From the IMG/VR virus record IMGVR_UViG_3300018876_000038, positions 1 to 39,338 of that record: DNA of 39,338 nt; one strand, written 5' to 3'. Both the position numbers and the translations under genes were made by a program. The first letter of the stretch is position 1. Every line of letters starts with the position of its first letter. The notes under the pieces were generated by a model that searched no databases, was not told the origin of the DNA, and saw only the letters and a program-made list of their open reading frames with translations. This DNA comes from a virus. Shown piece after piece: positions 14,394 to 22,616 of the stretch.

Positions 14394-15686
14394 ATGAATA
14401 ACTTAAATAATTCTAATATATTAGAAAAGGCTTTAGTAGGGGTTGAGTTTGAATTTTATTCAAATAAACCTATAAAAACAACAGCTAAAGAATTGGCCGA
14501 TCTTATCGGTAAAAAAATTAGAGTTGAAGATAAGGCACATAGTGATTTTGAGGTTACTTCTGATGAATTCAAGATAGAACCAGATTTAAGTGGCGGCGTT
14601 AAATTAATGGAATTAGTTACAGGCCCATTACCTTATTTTGCAGCACGTTTAATGATTATTAATGTATGTCTTTGGATTGACAAGAACGGGTATACTAATG
14701 AAAGATCTTCAATTCACTTGAATCTATCCTTTGATGGAAAAAAACTGGATGACAAGAATAGAATATCTAAAATGAATGTTCTTAAATTTATTTTAGATTT
14801 TGATGAAGATCAAGTGTTTAAGTTTTTCCCAAATAGAGAAAATTCAGCGTATGCCAAATCAATAAAATTCGTTATACCAAAGGATGATTTTTCTATATTT
14901 GATGGTAAAAATATAAATCAACAGAATTTTATTTATCCACAAACAAAATATTACGGCATAAACTTTGAAAAAAGAGTTAAAAATTATTTAGAATTTAGAT
15001 ATGTCGGAGGTACTGATTGGCAAAAGAAAACAACAACAATACTCCATTTAATTGACAGATTTTTAGTACAATTATGGAAATCTACAGAGTCGACTCAATT
15101 CACACAACTAAATGCTATAGAATTGAATAAAATAATGTCTAAGAATCAAAATATAATTGACGCTAGAAGAGATTGGCAAACAATTAAAAAGAATTTTAAA
15201 GACACTAATTTTACAGTTGATTTAAGTGACGATCCTAAAATAGTTTCTTTATATTGGAGTAATATAAAAGAAAAGGTGGCTAAATTATTTACACATGGTA
15301 ATTTTACAAAAGGCGAAATTAACTATGATAGCGATACTGGTAGAGTACAAGTTAAAAATGGTAGATTAGATTACTGTGTCGACCTCGAAGGATATGAATT
15401 TGTGAATTGTTTTTTAAGAGGCGAATTTAGATTTTGTGATATGTTTTCATGTCAAATTGAGGGTTCTGATATAGATTCTTGTAATTTTTATTCAGGATCC
15501 CAACTAACTTCTTCAAAAATAAAAAGCTCGTACGTTCACCAAAGCTCAGTTGCTGATGATTGCTATGTTTATGGGAGCGGAGCATTTAAAGGTACTATGA
15601 ATGGTGGTATATTTAGAGAAGGAGGATATTCTAAAAAAACAACAGTTTTTAATCAAACTGAAATAATACTATCAACACCAATATAA
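14394..15686 (+). CDS. Amidoligase-family enzyme with beta-helix-like C-terminus
   Basis: A 430-residue protein. Residues about 13-230 match the amidoligase branch of the glutamine synthetase/glutamate-cysteine ligase fold (Amidoligase_2 type). Visible motifs are GVEFEF with metal-ligand candidates E18 and E20, the FKIEPDLSGG...ELVTGPL block (59-79) with D64 and E73, SSIHLNLSF (105-113) with H108, and YLEFRYVGGTDW (198-209) with E200 and R202. Such enzymes use ATP to join a carboxylate to an amine, forming peptide or isopeptide bonds. The substrate is unknown. Residues about 330-410 are a run of short Cys/Ser/Phe-containing units (FVNCFLRGEFRFCDMFSC, IDSCNFYSGSQL) resembling a pentapeptide-repeat right-handed beta-helix. 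The gene lies between the S1 homologue and baseplate genes. The family call is strong; a role in virion-protein modification is inference. Confidence 0.82.
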   Translation: MNNLNNSNILEKALVGVEFEFYSNKPIKTTAKELADLIGKKIRVEDKAHSDFEVTSDEFKIEPDLSGGVKLMELVTGPLPYFAARLMIINVCLWIDKNGYTNERSSIHLNLSFDGKKLDDKNRISKMNVLKFILDFDEDQVFKFFPNRENSAYAKSIKFVIPKDDFSIFDGKNINQQNFIYPQTKYYGINFEKRVKNYLEFRYVGGTDWQKKTTTILHLIDRFLVQLWKSTESTQFTQLNAIELNKIMSKNQNIIDARRDWQTIKKNFKDTNFTVDLSDDPKIVSLYWSNIKEKVAKLFTHGNFTKGEINYDSDTGRVQVKNGRLDYCVDLEGYEFVNCFLRGEFRFCDMFSCQIEGSDIDSCNFYSGSQLTSSKIKSSYVHQSSVADDCYVYGSGAFKGTMNGGIFREGGYSKKTTVFNQTEIILSTPI

Positions 15687-15701
15687 AAATAATATAATAA
15701 A

Positions 15702-16532
15702 ATGAGTGATATTTATATAGGAAGTAGCGACAACACACAAGATCCTCAATTTGATAACAATGCGTGTTTCAACACGTTTGTTAACGAATTAGCAGATGAA
15801 ATCACAGGTTCTTGTATGATTCCGATGAATCTTCCGAAAAAAGAGGTTCAAAATATAGTTAAGCGTGCAAAAAAGTGGTTTTATAAAAATTATGAATATT
15901 CTGTTAGAGAAAACTTCATAGTTCTTCCACAGTCATTGTTTAAATCTGAACATTTTAAAAGAACAAGAAGTTTTACGTTTGAGCCACCAACCGATGGTAG
16001 TGGCGGTGAAATCTTTTCAGTATTTGCATGTGCTCCAGTTGGCGCAAACTGGGGAGGAAGTATGGATATTAACTTTACTCAAGGTGATTTTGCAATTGAA
16101 AGAATGATGTTAGGTGGAACATACGGTGGTTCTAAAACTGGATATGCTGCTGAAAACTTGCAATACTATGTAATTAATGAAAGTTTCTTTGATTTAGCAC
16201 GTCAAATTATTCACAACCCTATAAGTTTTCAATATAGTCAATTAACACATGAATTGAGATTCACTGGTGAAACTCCATATAAAGATGTTGTTCTTGAGGT
16301 TTATGAAACTATTCCAGACTGTGCTCTTTTTAGTGATGAAGCCTTTTTTAGATACTGTGCTGCGAAGATTAAAATTTCTTTAGGACAAAAACTTGGAGTA
16401 TTTGGATTTACTCTTCCTGGAAATATTCAAGTAAATGCTGATTTAATTCAAGGAATGGGTGAAGGTGAACTAGAGGCAGTAATTGAAGAAATCAAGTCAG
16501 ATGAGGGTACTGACTGGATGATGCACTCTTAA
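15702..16532 (+). CDS. Putative virion structural protein
   Basis: A 276-residue protein located directly before gp25. Residues about 44-75 are helical with a basic, aromatic segment (KRAKKWFYKNYEYSVREN), followed by beta-rich sequence (FIVLPQSLF; RSFTFEPPTDG). A Gly-rich loop region (GGSMDINF, MLGGTYGGSKTG) precedes a LRFTGETPYKDVVLEVYETIP strand pair and a helical YCAAKIKISLGQKLG. I associate this layout with tail or neck structural proteins of large myophages but cannot name a T4 equivalent. The acidic C-terminus ends MMHS. It follows the amidoligase by 15 bases and may be co-transcribed with it. Confidence 0.65.
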   Translation: MSDIYIGSSDNTQDPQFDNNACFNTFVNELADEITGSCMIPMNLPKKEVQNIVKRAKKWFYKNYEYSVRENFIVLPQSLFKSEHFKRTRSFTFEPPTDGSGGEIFSVFACAPVGANWGGSMDINFTQGDFAIERMMLGGTYGGSKTGYAAENLQYYVINESFFDLARQIIHNPISFQYSQLTHELRFTGETPYKDVVLEVYETIPDCALFSDEAFFRYCAAKIKISLGQKLGVFGFTLPGNIQVNADLIQGMGEGELEAVIEEIKSDEGTDWMMHS

Positions 16533-16537
16533 AATTT

Positions 16538-16548
16538 GAATATATAAC
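16538..16548 (+). promoter_or_regulatory. Candidate late promoter or leader element before gp25 (GAATATATAAC)
   Basis: A copy of the recurrent element three bases before the gp25 ATG at 16552. As at 8811, the closeness to the start leaves open whether it drives transcription or is an A/T-rich initiation leader. Confidence 0.25.
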
Positions 16549-16551
16549 AAT

Positions 16552-16905
16552 ATGGAATTTTATATAAAGAATATAGATGACAGTCAATTTGATCCGGATT
16601 TTCTCCAAACTGAGGAAGAAATCGCAATGCTATTAACGCAGATTGAGACTTGTCTTTTTACAAGAAAGGGCGAGGTTTTAGGAGACGAAAGATTCGGAGC
16701 AAACTTAGAAGATTATGTATACTCTTTTATGTATAATGATGACATGTTAAAAAACGTTATACTAGAACAATTTGGTGATTATATTCCTTTAACATATAAA
16801 TATAACACTCAAGTTGAGGTAGAATTTTTAGGACAAACTGAGAGAAATGTTGTGTTTGTTGACATAACTGTAGACAACAGATATAAAATAGAGGTCTACA
16901 TATAA
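16552..16905 (+). CDS. gp25: Baseplate wedge protein gp25-like
   Basis: A 117-residue protein of the gp25/GPW family. The family signature is at residues 37-57: TRKGEVLGDERFGANLEDYVY, in which a Gly-Glu turn and a FGxxLxxYV segment are typical. A C-terminal beta part follows (QVEVEFLGQ, VFVDITVDNRYKIEVYI). The size is close to T4 gp25 (132). In T4-like baseplates and related injection systems gp25 sits in the inner wedge, bridges to gp6 and gp53, and helps start sheath assembly. It is followed at once by the gp6-like gene, the order seen in T4. Confidence 0.85.
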   Translation: MEFYIKNIDDSQFDPDFLQTEEEIAMLLTQIETCLFTRKGEVLGDERFGANLEDYVYSFMYNDDMLKNVILEQFGDYIPLTYKYNTQVEVEFLGQTERNVVFVDITVDNRYKIEVYI

Positions 16906-16924
16906 AATTAGAATAAATAATAAG

Positions 16925-18745
16925 ATGGCAGAATTTAAATTTTTATCGACGGCTAGAATTAAAGCTAGTGAAATGATCGCAGATACTCGATCTTATATTG
17001 CTAGGGTGTATGGTCGTGCCGGTGAGTTATTTACTACAGCATCTCCATTTTCTCAAATATTAGATGTTTTATCCCAAATATCACAATTGATATTTTATTA
17101 TATTGAAGATTCTACAGTTGAACAAAATATTTTAACAGCAAATAATCCAGAATCAATATATGGTTTATCAAGACTTGCAGGACATGATTCATTTAGGGGT
17201 TCTGCTGCAATTGGAGAAATTCAAGTAAGATTAAATACGTCTGCTGGAAATGAAATAGCAGGAGATGCTCTAAATATTCCAGCAAATACTATTATTAAGG
17301 CTGAAAAAAATGGACTTGAATATATTTTAAGAACTAATCAAGACCAATTTAGAATTGAAAAAAGCAATTCAAACTATATAACAATACCGGTTATTCAAGG
17401 TAAAATTGAATCTCAAACCGCAACTGGAACCGGAGAAAGTTTACAATCTTTTAATTTTATAATAAAAGGAAACACAGACCATCATCACGTTAGAGTCACA
17501 GTTAATAGTGAATTGTGGACTAAATATGATTCTTTATATGATATGAAGGTTGGTACAAAGGGGTATCTGGTAAAGACTGGTATAACTGGAGGACTTGATA
17601 TTTATTTTGGAAATGGTTCTTTTGGAGAAATCCCAGTAGAAGGTGCAACTATAGATGTTGAATATTTAGTAAATGATGGATCTTTAGGTAATTTAACAGG
17701 ATCAAGAGATATTAAATTTAAATTTGAATCTGAGGGATTTGATTCTATCGGCGAAAGTTATGATTTAAATAAATTATTAGAAGCTAATTTTACAGCTGCT
17801 CCAAAAATGGGATCAGATCCTGAGAGTACTGAGTTGACAAAATTATTAGCTCCACTACAATCACACTCATTTGTGTTAGCAACTCCAGATAATTATGAGG
17901 CATTTTTATCCAAGTATGGAATGTTTTCATACTTAGATGCATATAACACAACAGACGATGGATATATTGATGACGATAACGTTATATACTTATTCATGTT
18001 GCCTGATACAAAAAGAAAAATAACTAAAAATAACGATTATTTTAATATTCCAGTAGATGAATTCTTTTTCTCAGAAGACGAGAAGAATGGAATACTTTCA
18101 ACATTAGAAAATAGTGGAAGGCAAATGGTTACGACTGAAGTAAAAATAGTCGAACCTAAGGTTCAATATTTTAGAATGGATGTTAAAGTTAGATATTTTG
18201 AAGGTTACAGTAAATCAAATCTTCATTCAGAAATTAGAGCAAAGATTTCCGATTATTTAATTAATATTACTCGTAGAGATCGTTTACCTAAATCAGACAT
18301 TATTGCACTTTTAGAAGGCGTTGAAGGAATAGACTCAGTAAATGTTATGTTTACTTCTGAAAAAGAAGAAACAGCAAGAAGACTTGGGTATTATGTTTCT
18401 GAAACAGTAACTGTAACACCAAGTACGCCAACACTAGAAGGTATCGGAAATGGAAAACAAAAATATGTTTTCTTTAAAAGAACGGTTACCAAAAATCAGG
18501 TTAATTTTGAACCAGGTGCACCGCTACCGGAGAATGTAATTAACTTAGATTCTTTTGGCGATATTATTCTTGAAAAAGAAGAGGTTGCTCTATTTAGAGG
18601 TGGTTGGCAAGATAGATCTGGTTCTATTATACCAGATGACGCTAGAATGGGAGAACAAGCAGCACTTTCAGTTTACTTTGAAGAACCTGCAATTAAAAAC
18701 ACTGTATTTACGAAATTACAGGCACAAAATAGAAAAGCATTGTAA
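16925..18745 (+). CDS. gp6: Baseplate wedge protein gp6/baseplate J-like
   Basis: A 606-residue protein following gp25. The N-terminal 130 residues are helical (AEFKFLSTARIKASEMI...LDVLSQISQLIFYYIEDS), typical of baseplate J/gp6 proteins. A beta-rich core follows, containing DIYFGNGSFGEIP, TIDVEYLVNDGSLGN and FVLATPDNYEAF. Then comes the conserved alpha/beta C-terminal domain with EVKIVEPKVQYFRMDVKVRYFEGYS, IRAKISDYLIN and LEGVEGIDSVNVMF. Gp6 forms the ring of wedge dimers at the baseplate core. The last about 110 residues are an extension rich in Glu and Pro. The length is close to T4 gp6 (660). Its stop shares one base with the next start. Confidence 0.83.
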   Translation: MAEFKFLSTARIKASEMIADTRSYIARVYGRAGELFTTASPFSQILDVLSQISQLIFYYIEDSTVEQNILTANNPESIYGLSRLAGHDSFRGSAAIGEIQVRLNTSAGNEIAGDALNIPANTIIKAEKNGLEYILRTNQDQFRIEKSNSNYITIPVIQGKIESQTATGTGESLQSFNFIIKGNTDHHHVRVTVNSELWTKYDSLYDMKVGTKGYLVKTGITGGLDIYFGNGSFGEIPVEGATIDVEYLVNDGSLGNLTGSRDIKFKFESEGFDSIGESYDLNKLLEANFTAAPKMGSDPESTELTKLLAPLQSHSFVLATPDNYEAFLSKYGMFSYLDAYNTTDDGYIDDDNVIYLFMLPDTKRKITKNNDYFNIPVDEFFFSEDEKNGILSTLENSGRQMVTTEVKIVEPKVQYFRMDVKVRYFEGYSKSNLHSEIRAKISDYLINITRRDRLPKSDIIALLEGVEGIDSVNVMFTSEKEETARRLGYYVSETVTVTPSTPTLEGIGNGKQKYVFFKRTVTKNQVNFEPGAPLPENVINLDSFGDIILEKEEVALFRGGWQDRSGSIIPDDARMGEQAALSVYFEEPAIKNTVFTKLQAQNRKAL

Positions 18746-19014
18746 TGGATATCACTAAAAATTTATTTAAGGTACGTAAAAAGAAAAATTACGATGTTAG
18801 GCGAAATATTTTAGATAATCGTAAAAATATTCCTAATACATATAGGGACAACGTTTTATTAAATTCTCTTTCGGGTCATATTCAAAGAAATCCTAATTTA
18901 TCAGATTTTTTAGTTATGATACAACATGTAATTGCAGATATAATTGATAGTGTTTCATATTTAAGATCTTACAAATCTTACACTATTAAAAAAGATGACA
19001 AAAAAGTAAAATAA
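18745..19014 (+). CDS. Small hypothetical protein in baseplate operon
   Basis: An 89-residue basic protein whose ATG overlaps the gp6 stop by one base and whose tandem stop TAATAA leads directly to the next ATG. The N-terminal third is rich in Lys, Arg and Asn. Residues 45-75 are amphipathic helix (FLVMIQHVIADIIDSVSYL). No family recognised. Its invariable-looking coupling between gp6 and the large wedge candidate suggests a small baseplate component or assembly factor. Confidence 0.68.
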   Translation: MDITKNLFKVRKKKNYDVRRNILDNRKNIPNTYRDNVLLNSLSGHIQRNPNLSDFLVMIQHVIADIIDSVSYLRSYKSYTIKKDDKKVK

Positions 19015-19017
19015 TAA

Positions 19018-22000
19018 ATGGCAATTCAGAATCTAAGATTTTTTGATAATGATTCAAATGACCTAAACCTATTGTTTAATCAGAACGATTTGGTATGGGA
19101 AGGCGTATGTTATTTGCCTGAAGTTTCTACTGGATTATATGAAACCCTTTCAATACACATTCTTGAAAAGGTTGAAACTTCTCTTGGAAGCGAAAGAGTC
19201 GTTACTCCAATTTCTAACCTAATAGGATCTCCTAAATATGTGGCTGAATTCTTAGATGATTATGAATTTAGTGATGACATATTTTTATATGGCGCCACTC
19301 AAAGAGACGGTGATTTATTTGTTGAAAAGAATAAAACACAGGAGGTACCAGTTTTAGATTCTAGTTATTATAGTAGCACGAACCCAGCAAATGGACTCAC
19401 GATAGCGCAACCTAATGTAACATCAAATGCCGTAACATATAATATAGCTTTAAGTAGTAATGATGAAGGATATCACACTAGAATACTAAGGATATACCAA
19501 CCAGATACTAATGGTGGAAGCGATCTTGAGATTGCTAGAATTAGAATTTATGGTGAAGTTGTTGGCGAAGATGAAAGATTGAAAGTTCTTTTATCTAACA
19601 TGGGTATGTTACTAGAGGAGAGCGACTATTTCATATTTAAAAAATCAGACGTTAAAGAACTTTCTACTGATTGGAAGATTTTAAATGAAAAGAGAAAGGA
19701 ACTACTTTTACAAGCTTCACAAATCAAACCGTTTGTCGGAACATATAAAGCTCTTTTAAATGCAATTGACTTTTTTGGATATGATAAAATAACCCTTAAA
19801 GAATATTGGCTAAATATTAATGAACAAAGCGAAAACTTTGGTAAATTAAAAGCAGTTGCTGTACCTAACCAAAAAGAAGTTGGTTTTTTAGCTAACAAAA
19901 ACAACGGTAACCAACTACCAAATTCAAATCAAAAGAAAACTTCAAGATTTTCTTTAGTATATAGATTGAATGAAGCTGATGGTGGAGTTGATGAATGGGA
20001 TATCCCAACAGTCAAAGAATCTTTAGACTTTTCGCCAGATGAAGTTCTTATAAAACTATATGGACTAAAAAGAAAATTACAAAGAGATTATTTACCGCTA
20101 CAAGCAAAAATAGTCGATATTACTGGAGAGGGCGATTATTTCTCTCAATTTAATATGAATGTTTGGAATAACCAACATGTTATTAAAGACCAAACTGCTG
20201 GTGTTAATGTTGAATTTAAAAGGTACCCGGAAGAAAGACAATTATTTATCGAAGATTTAAGAAAGGTTGATTATAGATTAACCGGCTTGGATCAAGATTT
20301 TAATGAGTTAGCGAATGAATATGAGATCGTAAATGTATCTTTTTTAAATAACTCGATTATCACTGGATTCGAGGATCATATTTTGAGAATAACCGGCGAA
20401 GATTTAACACAAGAGTGTACTCTAGATTTTTCTTATTTAGAATCTACAACAACTAGAAAATATGTAAGAATATTAGACGTATCCTTTGACGGTACTGACA
20501 CTGTTATAACAACTAACGGTGCTATTAACCCAGCATATACTATGTCTGGGCCTTCAAATATTGAAATATATTTAAATGTATCTGAAAGTGTTTGTAATTC
20601 AATTGATCTTTTTTATACAAAATACTATGATGTTAATTTAGACACATTCAATACGATTGCTGGTATACCGGTAGGTGCACCAGTTATATTAAATGTAGAA
20701 TCTTATAATGATATGTGGAATGAAGCAAACTTCTCTTGGATGGATGCTGAAGACACAGGAGACGATCATTTAGAATGGAATAATTGGTGGAAAGGAAACA
20801 TATATGAAGTTGAGTGGATTGTCACGGGACCTAGAGGATATCAAAAAACTTTTAGAGGTGATTTAGAATCTCACTCAAAAATACCAGTTGTTTTACCTTA
20901 TGCTGGTGATTATAGTATCGAATTGGCTTTATACGATTTATTTAATATTAGAAGTTCATTTAGAGAAACCAATTATATTAACGTAAAAAATAAGAATGTT
21001 GAGATTTACGGTATTTCTCAAAAGGCTCTTCCAAAATTAAATTGGAATCAATATAGATATTCATGGAATAACGTTGGGTCGGATTGGAATCACTCAACAG
21101 AGCATTTAGACGAGGTTGATGATATAATTGCAACATACTATTTAACTCTAGATAGAGCAAATTATATTCATGACGCGAATGATGTTGGTGGATATGAATT
21201 TTCAACGGTTAGAAGATATGCAGATACAGCAAGTCTAACTGGTTTTAGTGAAACAACAGGACCATACAGATGGAATGAATTAAAGCCACATGTGTGGAAT
21301 GACGGTCAAGATATTGATTGGAATATGACAAGGGTTGGTAGTGACATTAATGCATCTTTTAAAATGAATGTTAGTGTTTCAAATGGACACTCAAATGGTC
21401 ACTTCTTTCAAATCATACAAAAACACCCAGTTTCAAATCAATTAATTACCGACTCTTATATAATTACATCAGCCTACCCAGTTAATCCATCAGACATAAA
21501 TGCTTGGTTAAATGTATCAGCTGAATTAAATGGTTTAGATCCGGAGGACCACCCAATAATTACTAAGTTTAATTTTAATGCCATTTTAGTAGATAATGAT
21601 GGTGATGGTACCTTAGATACATGTGATTACATATTAGCAGTTGGAAAAGAACCTTCAAGATCTTATGAATATGAAGATGTTTTATTTAATAACGTATTAG
21701 GTGGAGAAATATTAGCAGGGTCTAAACAACACCACGAATGTTATAATCCAACATTTTTTGATTTAGAATTAATTGACACTCATAAAGAATTAAGAATGTT
21801 AAATCACTTAACGCTTTCTTATGATACAACAAATATGCCTGGTATAGTTTCTCAAAAATGGGTGTTGAAAAATAATACACTAAATATTGAGGATATATAT
21901 TATAATAATAAGTGGCTAACACACCTATTCAAGCATAAGGGAGAATATTCAGTTGAGTTAGAACTTATGGATGTTAATGGAAATATAAATACAACAAATA

Positions 22001-22023
22001 AAAACATAATTAAAATTATTTAA
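19018..22023 (+). CDS. Large baseplate wedge candidate (gp7-sized)
   Basis: A 1001-residue protein. By position (directly after gp6) and size it could be the counterpart of T4 gp7 (1032 residues), but I do not see decisive gp7 sequence motifs. Residues about 558-660 and the C-terminus look like PKD/Ig-type beta domains (YEVEWIVTGPRGYQ with VVLPYAGDYSIELAL; and GEYSVELELMDVNGN at the end). The region 570-780 is unusually rich in Trp-Asn pairs (WNEANFSW, EWNNWW, LNWNQYRYSWNN, YRWNEL, HVWNDG). A DNDGDGTLDTCD loop at residues 859-870 resembles thrombospondin type 3 calcium loops. The N-terminal third is mixed alpha/beta. It is probably a structural linker between the baseplate core and the fibres. 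Confidence 0.65.
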   Translation: MAIQNLRFFDNDSNDLNLLFNQNDLVWEGVCYLPEVSTGLYETLSIHILEKVETSLGSERVVTPISNLIGSPKYVAEFLDDYEFSDDIFLYGATQRDGDLFVEKNKTQEVPVLDSSYYSSTNPANGLTIAQPNVTSNAVTYNIALSSNDEGYHTRILRIYQPDTNGGSDLEIARIRIYGEVVGEDERLKVLLSNMGMLLEESDYFIFKKSDVKELSTDWKILNEKRKELLLQASQIKPFVGTYKALLNAIDFFGYDKITLKEYWLNINEQSENFGKLKAVAVPNQKEVGFLANKNNGNQLPNSNQKKTSRFSLVYRLNEADGGVDEWDIPTVKESLDFSPDEVLIKLYGLKRKLQRDYLPLQAKIVDITGEGDYFSQFNMNVWNNQHVIKDQTAGVNVEFKRYPEERQLFIEDLRKVDYRLTGLDQDFNELANEYEIVNVSFLNNSIITGFEDHILRITGEDLTQECTLDFSYLESTTTRKYVRILDVSFDGTDTVITTNGAINPAYTMSGPSNIEIYLNVSESVCNSIDLFYTKYYDVNLDTFNTIAGIPVGAPVILNVESYNDMWNEANFSWMDAEDTGDDHLEWNNWWKGNIYEVEWIVTGPRGYQKTFRGDLESHSKIPVVLPYAGDYSIELALYDLFNIRSSFRETNYINVKNKNVEIYGISQKALPKLNWNQYRYSWNNVGSDWNHSTEHLDEVDDIIATYYLTLDRANYIHDANDVGGYEFSTVRRYADTASLTGFSETTGPYRWNELKPHVWNDGQDIDWNMTRVGSDINASFKMNVSVSNGHSNGHFFQIIQKHPVSNQLITDSYIITSAYPVNPSDINAWLNVSAELNGLDPEDHPIITKFNFNAILVDNDGDGTLDTCDYILAVGKEPSRSYEYEDVLFNNVLGGEILAGSKQHHECYNPTFFDLELIDTHKELRMLNHLTLSYDTTNMPGIVSQKWVLKNNTLNIEDIYYNNKWLTHLFKHKGEYSVELELMDVNGNINTTNKNIIKII

Positions 22024-22024
22024 A

Positions 22025-22594
22025 ATGGCAAACATTACACAAATACTAGGTACAGATAGTTTATCTTCCTCTAGAATTATTCTTAATGATAATTTCTCTG
22101 AGTTAAACACTGGTCTTTCTGAAATTGAGGCTTTATTAGATACTGCCAACCAAGATTTAACTCTTACTGGTAAAATATCTGGTGCAGAGTTACAAATAAA
22201 TAATGGTACATTAGATACCCTTCTTGTAACTAATAATCAGGTAGTACATAATGTAGAATCTAAAGTTTCAGCAAACTTACTTATAGAAAAGGGAATCGTA
22301 AAAAAGACAGCTGCAAGTTCAGCGACAAGTGGTATCATATCGATGCCGGTGATTAATGAATATGAAGAGTCGACTTATTTTATAGACGCAACAGCTCCCC
22401 TAGCAGCATCTCCAATACTATTAAATGCTGGAGTAGAGGGTAGAGAAGTTACGTTTATTCCAGTTGGAGGTTCGGTATTATTCGATGTTACTAATATTTC
22501 AGGATATACAACAGATATTAACGTCAATGATGGAAGATCTATAACACTTAGATGTTATAATTCTATTTGGTATGTTATATCCAACAACTCATAA
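22025..22594 (+). CDS. Small fibre-like structural protein
   Basis: A 189-residue protein starting two bases after the previous stop. The N-terminal IILNDNFSELNTGLSEIEALL (about residues 18-38) is an Asn-Phe-containing helix motif also seen near the N-termini of the two long fibres at 33187 and 35496, suggesting a common docking element. Beta-rich Ser/Thr/Val sequence follows (TLTGKISGAELQINNG), then a small C-terminal barrel-like segment (VTFIPVGGSVLFDVTNISGY, ITLRCYNSIWYVI). It probably forms a trimeric baseplate or short fibre component. No specific T4 equivalent identified. Confidence 0.6.
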   Translation: MANITQILGTDSLSSSRIILNDNFSELNTGLSEIEALLDTANQDLTLTGKISGAELQINNGTLDTLLVTNNQVVHNVESKVSANLLIEKGIVKKTAASSATSGIISMPVINEYEESTYFIDATAPLAASPILLNAGVEGREVTFIPVGGSVLFDVTNISGYTTDINVNDGRSITLRCYNSIWYVISNNS

Positions 22595-22616
22595 TAAAAA
22601 CAAATAATAAAATTAA

